Shown one piece after another: positions 1-7,800 of a DNA stretch of 64,000 nucleotides (the first letter of the stretch is position 1; every line of letters starts with the position of its first letter). The position numbers were made by a program, and so were the translations under genes. Location of the stretch: the NCBI RefSeq assembly GCF_002891295.1, contig NZ_LGUI01000002.1, forward strand, positions 186,001 through 250,000, in the 5' to 3' direction. Below the pieces are notes generated by a model. It was given only the letters and a program-made list of their open reading frames with translations, had not been told where the DNA came from and did not search any database. The DNA comes from Streptomyces eurocidicus (GTDB taxonomy: Bacteria; Actinomycetota; Actinomycetes; Streptomycetales; Streptomycetaceae).

Positions 1-1
1 C

Positions 2-463
2 TGGACGCACGACTGGGTGCTCCTGACGGTCATCGCCGTCACCGCCGTCGTGACCATGGTCTACCTGCGGTTCCGCGAGCTCCCGCACCGTGCGCTGATG
101 ACCGTCGACGCGCTGGGCCTCGCCGTCGTCACGGTCATCGGGGCCCGGGCGGCCATCGACGCGGGCGTCACACCGTTCGCCGTGATCATCCTCGCCGTGG
201 TCACCGGAGTGACCGGAGAGGTGCTCCGCGATGTGCTGTGCGGGGAGTTCCCGCCGCTCCTGCTGCGGGAGGAGGTCTACGCCACCGCCGCCCTGGCCGG
301 CGCGGGCTGCTATCTGCTGCTGGACCGGCTGGGCACGGCCGGCACCCCGGCCACGGTGATCTCGGCGGGCACCGTCTTCGCGATCCGGATGGGCGCGCTG
401 TACTACGGCCTCCACCTGCCACGCCTCTCCCACCGCCCCCGCGGCGGCTCCGGGAACCCCTGA
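2..463 (+). CDS. TRIC/UPF0126 family membrane channel protein, 3' part
   Basis: This is the C-terminal part of a small integral membrane protein of the UPF0126 (YicG / trimeric intracellular cation channel) family. The reading frame is open from base 2, so the true start lies outside the window; a GTG at 17 is internal. The visible ~150 residues are hydrophobic with about five membrane segments. They contain the family-typical Gly/Asp-rich turn 'GVTGEVLRDVLCGE' near residues 65-78, followed by a second helical bundle. Family members are thought to form K+-selective or cation-permeable pores, but substrate cannot be deduced here. The tail is a short basic, Gly/Pro-rich extension. It converges on the PucR-like gene with a 12-nt gap. 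Confidence 0.8.
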   Translation, partial: WTHDWVLLTVIAVTAVVTMVYLRFRELPHRALMTVDALGLAVVTVIGARAAIDAGVTPFAVIILAVVTGVTGEVLRDVLCGEFPPLLLREEVYATAALAGAGCYLLLDRLGTAGTPATVISAGTVFAIRMGALYYGLHLPRLSHRPRGGSGNP

Positions 464-475
464 GCCCGGAGCGCC

Positions 476-1561
476 TCAGAGCTCCTGCGCCGGCCAGTCC
501 AGCAGGCGTGCCCCGATGACCGCGGTCTGAAGGGTGTAGCGGTGCATCGGGTCGGCGGGGTCCGAACCGGTGTACCGGTGGATACGCTCCAGCCGGTAGG
601 TGAGCGCCCGTACGCTCAGGCACAGCCGGCGGGCCGTCTCGGCGGCCACGCACCCCGAGTCGAAGTACGCGGTGAGCGTCTCCAGCAGCGGCTCGGCGCC
701 GCCGCGCGCCTGCCGCAGCGGCCCCAGCGTGGAGCGCACGAGGTCGGCCATGGCCTGCCGGTCCCGGGTCAGCACGGGGAAGACCAGGAGGTCCGCCGCG
801 CGCAGGACCGGAGCCTCAAGACCCATCCGGGCGGCCAGGTCCAGGGCCCCGAGGGCCTCCTCGTAGGAGTGCACCACACCGCCGGCGCCCGGGTGCGCGC
901 GGCCGATCGCCACCTGGCCGCCCTCGGTCGCGGTGTGCGCCTGCTTGGTGAAGTACCGCACGACGTCGTCCTGGTCGCCCGGCGCGACACAGATCAGCCG
1001 GCCTTCCTTGGTCGTCAGCAGGATCTGCCGCTCCCCGAAGCGGACGTGGAGCGCGCTCTCCACCCGCCGCATCACGGGGTGGGTGTCGTCGTACGGCTCG
1101 GCGCCGGCCGCCACGGCCACCGCGTGGGCGCGGGCCAGCCGGAGCCCGAAGCGCTCGGCCCGCTCCGCCAGCCGGCCCAGGTCGCTGCGCCCGTGGAGCA
1201 GGTCGTCGACGAACTCCCGGCGGGCCGCCTCCTCCTGGCGCACGGCCAGGCGCTGCGCGCGTTCGTAGCCCTCGGCGAAGGCGTCGACGGCCTGTTCCGT
1301 CGCGGCGAGGACGGTCTCGGCCGTGGCCCGGGCGCCGGGCGCGCCGCCCGAGGTGGGAAGCGCGGACCAGACCTCCCGGGTGGTGGCGAGGTGGCCGATG
1401 ACCAGCTGACGCAGCCCGCAGCCCCGCTCCGCGGCCCGCTCGCCGAGGGCCCGGCGGGACTCCAGCTCGTCGCGGCTCAGCCGGCGGCCGGTGGCCGAGA
1501 CCCTGGCGAGGATGTCGGCATAGCCGTCCAGATACTCCCCGGATATGTCCTGCTGCGGCAC
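476..1561 (-). CDS. PucR/CdaR-type helix-turn-helix transcriptional regulator
   Basis: A 361-residue regulator. The C-terminus carries the PucR-type helix-turn-helix ('ETARRLCLSVRALTYRLERI'), the signature of this family, which activates or represses in response to small metabolites. A GGDEF-like/CdaR central domain precedes it, and the N-terminal ~150 residues are helical and resemble the RsbR/PucR-associated sensor region of actinomycete homologues. I chose the GTG at 1561 because GGGAG lies just upstream of it; the frame stays open much further upstream, but that stretch looks non-coding (Pro/Arg/Ser-rich). The gene is divergent from the OB-fold/flotillin cassette and is a candidate local regulator of it. 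The ligand is unknown. Confidence 0.82.
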   Translation of the reverse strand: MPQQDISGEYLDGYADILARVSATGRRLSRDELESRRALGERAAERGCGLRQLVIGHLATTREVWSALPTSGGAPGARATAETVLAATEQAVDAFAEGYERAQRLAVRQEEAARREFVDDLLHGRSDLGRLAERAERFGLRLARAHAVAVAAGAEPYDDTHPVMRRVESALHVRFGERQILLTTKEGRLICVAPGDQDDVVRYFTKQAHTATEGGQVAIGRAHPGAGGVVHSYEEALGALDLAARMGLEAPVLRAADLLVFPVLTRDRQAMADLVRSTLGPLRQARGGAEPLLETLTAYFDSGCVAAETARRLCLSVRALTYRLERIHRYTGSDPADPMHRYTLQTAVIGARLLDWPAQEL

Positions 1562-1668
1562 GCGCTCTCCCTGTTTCCTTACGCGCTGCTGACGACTTCT
1601 TGTCGCGCGCTGCCCAGCGTGCCAGACGGCCGCCGGAGTGCAGCACCCTGCATTAAGGAAGCGTAAAG

Positions 1669-1687
1669 ATTGCCGGAAACCGGCAAT
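1669..1687. promoter_or_regulatory. 8-bp inverted repeat in divergent promoter region
   Basis: ATTGCCGG and CCGGCAAT are perfect inverted arms separated by AAA. They lie between the divergent PucR-like gene and the OB-fold/flotillin operon. Position and symmetry suggest an operator for the adjacent regulator. A second, longer-looped 11-bp inverted repeat (arms 1737-1747 and 1772-1782) lies closer to the OB-fold gene and may form a 5'-UTR hairpin. Function is inferred from position only. Confidence 0.4.
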
Positions 1688-1823
1688 GCGTGCGTATACC
1701 AACGGCTGGCAGCCTGGGGGTGCGGGAAACGGGGGAGGGCCCCGGCGTCGGAACACGGCAACACCATCCGGCGCCGGGGCCCCGTGAACAGCAAGGACAA
1801 CAGTGGACGAAGGGGACGGGCGC

Positions 1824-2528
1824 ATGGATGACTTCCTCGCCGCGGCACTGGGCTTCCCGGCCGTCCTCTTCGGCTTCGCGCTGCTGGTCGTCATCGGCTA
1901 CTGGCTGCTGGTCCTGGCCGGCGGCCTGGACCCGGCCGACCACGGCCACGCCGGCGACCCGGACCCGGGCGCGGACGGTGCCGACGGCACCGGTCACGGC
2001 GGTCCGGCCGGCCTCGTGGCCGCGGCCGGTCTGGGCGGGGTGCCCGTCTCCGTCGTCCTGTCCCTGCTGATCGCCGTCGCCTGGTTCCTGTCCCTGGCCG
2101 GGACCGCGCTGCTGGCCGACGCCGATGTGCCCGCCCCGCTCTGGGCCGCGCTGTCCGCGGGCGTGCTCGCCGGCGCGCTCGCCGGTTCGTGGGCCGCCGC
2201 CTGGGTGCTCGTACGCCCGCTCCGCCACCTCTTCCCCGACGAACGCCCGCCCTCGCGCCTGGACTTCGTCGGCCGCGTCTGCGTCATCCGCACCGGCCGG
2301 GTCGGGCCCGACTTCGGGCAGGCCGAGGTGGCCGCCGAGGACGGCTCGACGGCGATCGTCCAGGTCCGTACGGAACCGGCACCGCCGCCCGGCGGCGGTC
2401 CGGAGTGGCCGCACCCCGGGGAACCGGGGCTCACCGCCGGCGCGACCGCGCTGATCTTCCACTACGACGCCGACGGCGAGTTCTTCCTGGTCGCGCCCTT
2501 CGACGCGGCGCCCGGCCCGGCCGCCTGA
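1824..2528 (+). CDS. YqiJ-like membrane protein with OB-fold (NfeD-like) domain
   Basis: A 234-residue membrane protein. Its first ~25 residues form one membrane helix, an acidic Gly/Asp-rich loop follows, and two further helices lie around residues 70-130. The soluble C-terminal ~95 residues have the OB/NfeD-like pattern: 'RVCVIRTGRVGPDFGQAEVAAED' read as strands and ending in a conserved hydrophobic tail. Proteins of this type (E. coli YqiJ, DUF1449) are encoded directly upstream of a flotillin (YqiK), exactly as here, and are thought to help organise or anchor flotillin assemblies. ATG 1824 starts where similarity to a membrane helix begins; an in-frame GTG at 1803 is the alternative. The next gene follows after 106 nt. 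Confidence 0.78.
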   Translation: MDDFLAAALGFPAVLFGFALLVVIGYWLLVLAGGLDPADHGHAGDPDPGADGADGTGHGGPAGLVAAAGLGGVPVSVVLSLLIAVAWFLSLAGTALLADADVPAPLWAALSAGVLAGALAGSWAAAWVLVRPLRHLFPDERPPSRLDFVGRVCVIRTGRVGPDFGQAEVAAEDGSTAIVQVRTEPAPPPGGGPEWPHPGEPGLTAGATALIFHYDADGEFFLVAPFDAAPGPAA

Positions 2529-2634
2529 CCGGCAGTCCTCCCACCGCTCCGCACCTCCGTGCGTAAACGTTTCTTCGCTCGCGAGGGCCGCACCCGCCGC
2601 GGCCCTCCGCGACCCACACCGACAGAGGTTCCCC

Positions 2635-4671
2635 ATGGATGCCACCGCCATCGGCGTCGGCGTGCTCATCGCCGTCCTGCTGCTCATCGCCCTCGGCGTG
2701 TTCTTCACCGTCGGCCGCCTCTTCCGCAAGGTCGAGCAGGGCAAGGCGCTGATCATCTCCAAGACGAAACGCGTCGACGTCACCTTCACCGGCGCCGTGG
2801 TCCTGCCGGTGCTGCACAAGGCCGAGTACATGGACATCTCGGTGAAGACCATCGAGATCCGCCGGACCGGCCGCGAGGGGCTGATCTGCAAGGACAACAT
2901 TCGCGCCGACATCCACATCAACTTCTTCGTACGCGTCAACAAGACCGCCGAGGACGTCGTCAAGGTCGCCCAGGCCATCGGCACCGCCCGGGCCAGCGAC
3001 CCGCGCACACTGCAGGAGTTCTTCGCCGCGAAGTTCTCCGAGGCGCTCAAGACCGTCGGCAAGCAGCTCGACTTCGTCGACCTCTACACCAAGCGCGAGG
3101 AGTTCCGGGACCGGATCATCGCCGTCATCGGCACCGACCTCAACGGCTACCACCTCGAGGACGCCGCCATCGACTTCCTCGAGCAGACCCCGATGACCCA
3201 GCTCGACTCCGCGAACATCCTCGACGCCCAGGGCATCCGCAAGATCACCGAGCTCACCGCCATCGAGCACGTGCGCACCAACGAGTTCCAGCGCACCGAG
3301 GAGAAGGAGATCACCCGGCAGAACGTCGAGGCCCGGGAGGCCGTCCTCGAACTGGAACGCCGCCAGGCCGACGCCGAGATCAAGCAGCAGCGCGAGATCG
3401 AGACCGTACGGGCCCGGGAGGAGGCCGAGACGGCCCGGGTGCAGGCCGAGGAGCGGCTGCGCTCGCACAGCGCCCACCTCAGGACGGAGGAGGCGCTCGG
3501 CATCCAGAACGAGAACCGCGAGCGCGAGGTGGCCGTCGCGCAGAAGAACCGCGAGCGGGTCATCGCCGTCGAGAGCGAGCGGATCGAGAAGGACCGGATG
3601 CTGGAGGTCATCGCGCGCGAGCGGGAGACCGAGCTGCGCCGCATCGCCGCCGACAAGGAGGTCGAGGCCGAGAAGCGGGAGATCGCCGAGGTCGTCCGGG
3701 AGCGCATCGCGGTCGAGCGGACCGTCGCCGCCCAGGAGGAGGAGATCAAGAAACTGCGCGCGGTCGAGGAGGCCGAGCGCGAGCGGCAGGCCGCCGTCAT
3801 CCGCGCCGAGGCCGAGGCGCAGGAGCGCCTGGTCAAGGACATCAAGGCCGCGGAGGCGGCGGAGCAGGCGGCCGGCCACCGGGCCGCCGAGACGCTGACG
3901 CTGGCCGAGGCGCGCCGCAAGGCCGCCGAGCTCGACGCCGAGGCCGCCGTCCGGCTGGCCGACGGCAAGCGCGCGGACGCGGCCGCCGTCGGGCTCGCGG
4001 AGGCGGAGGTGCGCGAGCGCACCGCCCAGGCGATCGGCAAGGTCGGCCACGCCGAGGCCGAGGTGGCCAGGGAGAAGGCGTTCGCCGGGGCCGAGGGCCT
4101 CAAGCGCAAGCTCCAGGCCGAGGCCGAGGGGCTGACCGACAAGGCCGCCGCGATGGCGGCGCTGGACGCCGCGAGCCGTGAGCACGAGGAGTTCCGGCTG
4201 CGCCTGGAGGCCGAGAAGGACGTCCGGCTGGCCGGCATCGAGGTGCAGCGGCAGGTCGCCGAGGCCCAGGCGGGCGTCCTCGCCACCGGCCTGGAAAACG
4301 CGAAGATCGACATCGTCGGCGGCGACAGCGTCTTCTTCGACCGGCTGGTGAACTCCATCGCGCTCGGCAAGGGCGTCGACGCCTTCGTCGACCGCTCCGA
4401 GACGGTACGGACGCTGGCGGGCCCGTGGCTCGACAAGGACGACTCGTCCTTCACCCGGGACGTCGGCGCACTGGCCGCGGGCCTCGGCCCGGCGGGTCTG
4501 CGCGACCTCACCCTGGCCGGCGCCCTCAGCGGCCTGATCGCCGGCGGCGGCCCCCGGGCGGGAGCCCTCCAGGGCCTGCTGGACTCGGTACGGGCCAGCG
4601 GGCTGGGGGACGCCAGCCTGGCCGAACTGGCCGGCGCGGCACCGGGGTCGGTCAACGGCGCCGGGAAGTAG
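2635..4671 (+). CDS. Flotillin-family SPFH protein (YqiK-like)
   Basis: A 678-residue flotillin. There is an N-terminal membrane helix (residues ~5-27). An SPFH/Band-7 domain follows to ~residue 215 ('VEQGKALIISKTKRVDVTFT' onward). Residues ~220-540 form an extremely long Glu/Arg/Ala-rich coiled coil with the EA repeats of flotillins. The C-terminal ~130 residues end in a Gly/Ala-rich region. Flotillins form large cages or scaffolds in ordered membrane domains and are implicated in membrane fluidity and stress tolerance. The position directly after an OB-fold YqiJ-like gene and before a giant AAA ATPase indicates a three-gene assembly. No other gene intervenes and the strand is the same. Confidence 0.93.
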   Translation: MDATAIGVGVLIAVLLLIALGVFFTVGRLFRKVEQGKALIISKTKRVDVTFTGAVVLPVLHKAEYMDISVKTIEIRRTGREGLICKDNIRADIHINFFVRVNKTAEDVVKVAQAIGTARASDPRTLQEFFAAKFSEALKTVGKQLDFVDLYTKREEFRDRIIAVIGTDLNGYHLEDAAIDFLEQTPMTQLDSANILDAQGIRKITELTAIEHVRTNEFQRTEEKEITRQNVEAREAVLELERRQADAEIKQQREIETVRAREEAETARVQAEERLRSHSAHLRTEEALGIQNENREREVAVAQKNRERVIAVESERIEKDRMLEVIARERETELRRIAADKEVEAEKREIAEVVRERIAVERTVAAQEEEIKKLRAVEEAERERQAAVIRAEAEAQERLVKDIKAAEAAEQAAGHRAAETLTLAEARRKAAELDAEAAVRLADGKRADAAAVGLAEAEVRERTAQAIGKVGHAEAEVAREKAFAGAEGLKRKLQAEAEGLTDKAAAMAALDAASREHEEFRLRLEAEKDVRLAGIEVQRQVAEAQAGVLATGLENAKIDIVGGDSVFFDRLVNSIALGKGVDAFVDRSETVRTLAGPWLDKDDSSFTRDVGALAAGLGPAGLRDLTLAGALSGLIAGGGPRAGALQGLLDSVRASGLGDASLAELAGAAPGSVNGAGK

Positions 4672-4833
4672 CCGGCGGCCGGAGCGCGAGCGCCGGGGGC
4701 GACCGGCGCCGCGTGAGCGCCGGTGTACCGGCGCCGTGAAGCGGGCGCCCGCGAGCGATCGCCGGTCGCCGGGACCGGGTGCCGTGAAACAAGCAGTGGG
4801 ACGACAGAGCACGAGCGGAAGGCCGGGAACGAC

Positions 4834-7800
4834 GTGATCACCGAACGCCGGGACACGCGGGAGGAGCCGGGCGCGGGCACCGCCCCGGGCGCGCACGGGG
4901 ACGGCTCCGGGGCGGGGCCCGCCGGTCCGGACGCGGGGGCCTACGAGGTGCTGCGCGACCGGCTCACGGCCCAGGCCGGCGAGCTCCGCCGCCGGGCCGA
5001 GGAGCTCAACGCCCGGCGGGCGGCCGCCTTCGGCTCCCCCGGGCTCCGGCTCCTCGGCACGGCCGTGCTCCGCACGGAGCACCCGTGCGCGCCACGCGAC
5101 ATCGCCGCCGTCGGCGGGCACCTCCTCCTCGGCGTCCGCGCATCCGGCCGACCGGGCCCGGAGACGGCCGTCGAGGACGTCCTCACCCTCCACACCGTGC
5201 GTGTCGACGGCGGGGGTGACGCTGCGGCCCCGGGTGGCACGGGTGGTGCGGGGGCGCAAGGCGGGGGCGGCGCGGGCGGGGGCGTCGCTTCGGCCACCGC
5301 CTCCGAGGGCGGTGCTGCGGGCCCGGGCGGCGCGAGTGGCTTGGACGGTGTTGCGGGGGCGGATGGCGCGGGCGGCCGCATCGCTCTGGTCCCCGCCTCC
5401 GAGGGCGGTGTTGTGGCCTCGGGCGGTGCGAGGGGCGTTGTTGCGGCTCCGGGGGGTGCGGGGGCGGAAGGTGCGGGTGGTTCGGGCGGCGTTGTGGGCG
5501 TGGATGGCGCGGGTGGCCGCATCGCCCTGGTCACCGCCTCCGGGGGCGGTGTTGTGGCCTCGGGCGGTGCGAGGGGCGTTGTTGCGGCTCCGGGGGGTGC
5601 GGGGGCGGAAGGTGCGGGTGGTTCGGGCGGCGTTGTGGGCGTGGATGGCGCGGGTGGCCGCATCGCCCTGGTCACCGCCTCCGGGGGCGGTGTTGTGGCC
5701 TCGGGCGGTGCGAGGGGCGTTGTTGCGGCTCCGGGGGGTGCGGGGGCGGAAGGTGCGGGTGGTTCGGGCGGTGTTGTGGGCGTGGATGGCGCGGGTGGCC
5801 GCATCGCCCTGGTCACCGCCTCCGAGGGCGGCGTTGCGGCCCCGGACGGTGCGGGCGGCGCGGGCGGTGTCGCGGCCCCGGGCGGTGTCGGCCCCCGTGT
5901 CGTCCTCGTCGGCGCCCCCGCCGGCGCCCTCCCCGGGCTGCTCCACGACCCCGCGTTCGGCAAGGACTTCGCCGAGCTCCACCGCTACTACCGCGACGCC
6001 GCGCTCGCCCGCCTCCACCGGGCCGACGGAAGGCTCCTCGCCGCCTTCCGTACCGGCCCGCGCCCCGGCGACCTGCGCGTACTGCGCTGGCGGATCGCCG
6101 CCGACGGCACCCCCGCGTACCTGGACGCGCACGGCGAGCGCGACCACGCGCCCCCGCCGTCCCAGGAGCTCGCCTGGACGCCCGCCACGCGCGACGACCA
6201 CGTGCTCGGCCGGCACCCCCACGTCTCCGTCGCGGGCGAGGCGTTCGTCTCCACCGTCGGCGGCGCCCTCACCATCAAGACGGAGAACACCACCGAGACC
6301 GCCGAGGGCGTCCACAGCGAACCGGTCGACGAACCGCTCCAGTCCCTCGCCGACGCCGAGATCGAGCACGCCCGCGCCGGGACGCTCCTCCTGCTGCGCG
6401 TCCGCCCGTACAACGAGTCCGCGCGGCGGCACTTCGTCTTCGACACCGCCACCGGGACCGTGACCCGCCAGGACGGCATCGGGCAGGCGTGCCTGCGCCT
6501 CCCCGACGACCAGGGCATCGTCTTCCCCGGCGGCTACCACCTCGCCACCGGCGCCACCAGGACCTTCGACACCGACACCACCGGCCTCCGCTTCGAGGAG
6601 GCCGTGGCCGCCCCCGACGGCGAGAACGTCCTCTACGTCTTCCGCGCGCCCGACGACGGCCGCACCGTGCTCCTCCCGTACAACACCCTGCGGGAGGAGG
6701 CCGCGACCCCGCTCGTCTGCCACGGGCACGCCCTCTTCGACGACGGCACGCTCGCCCTCCTGCGCGCCGGCGCCGACGGGCCCGCCCGCGCGCACACCCT
6801 CCAGTTCTGGCGGACCCCGTTCCGCTCCGACGCGCACATCGCCGCCGGCCCCGTCGCCGACGGCCCCCTGGAGCGCGTCGGCAACGCCGACCTGGTGCGC
6901 TGCCTCTCCGCCTGTCTCTCCCTGGCCCGGGCGATCCCCGGCACCGCCCCGACGCCCGCCGCCCTCGAACCGGTCGTCACGGCCTGCGCGCGCGTCACCG
7001 ACCGCTTCCCCTGGCTCGCCGACCCCGGCCTCGGCGGGCTGCACACCCCGCTCGCCGCCGTGCGCGCCACCGCCGACCAGGTCCTGCGCGAGTCCGGGGC
7101 CGTCCGGGCCCTCACCCGGCAGGCCGCCGACGAACTGGGCGAGGCCGCGGTGCACATCGCCTCGCTCGTCCGCCGCATCCGCGCCGAGGCGCCCCGCACC
7201 GCCGGCGCCTGGGTCGACCGGATCACCGAACTCCGCCGGGCCCAGGGCCGGCTGGCGGCCCTGCGCGAGCTGCCCTACGCCGACGTCCCGCGCGTCGACA
7301 CCCTCGCCGCCGACGTGGCGGGCGACACGGCCGCCACCGCGCGCCGCGCCGTCGCCTTCCTCCAGCGGCCGGACGCCTTCGCCGCCGACCACGCCGACAA
7401 CGAGGCCCTGACCGCCGAGGCGGAGGCCCTCGCCACCGTCGACGGGGCCGGCCCCGTCGCCGACCGGATCACCGAACGGACCGAAGGACTCCAGACCCTT
7501 GCCGAGGTCGTCACCGGCCTCGACATCGGCGACGCCCCCGCCCGCACCGCCGTCCTGGAGCGCGTCGGGGAGGTCCTCGGCGGGCTCAACCGCGCCCGCG
7601 CCACGCTGGCCGCCCGCCGCCGCGCGCTCCGGGAGAGCGAGGGCCGGGCCGCGTTCGCCGCCGAGACCACCCTGCTCGGCCAGGCCGTCACCGGCGCGCT
7701 CGCCGCCGCGGACACCCCCGAGGCGTGCGAGGACCAACTCGGCCGCCTGCTGCTCCGGCTGGAGGACCTCGAAGCCCGGTTCGCCGACCACGACGGGTTC

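Noticed and set aside
5359..5835. Tandem repeat considered as CRISPR
   Set aside because: Units are contiguous 141-bp coding repeats without unique spacers.
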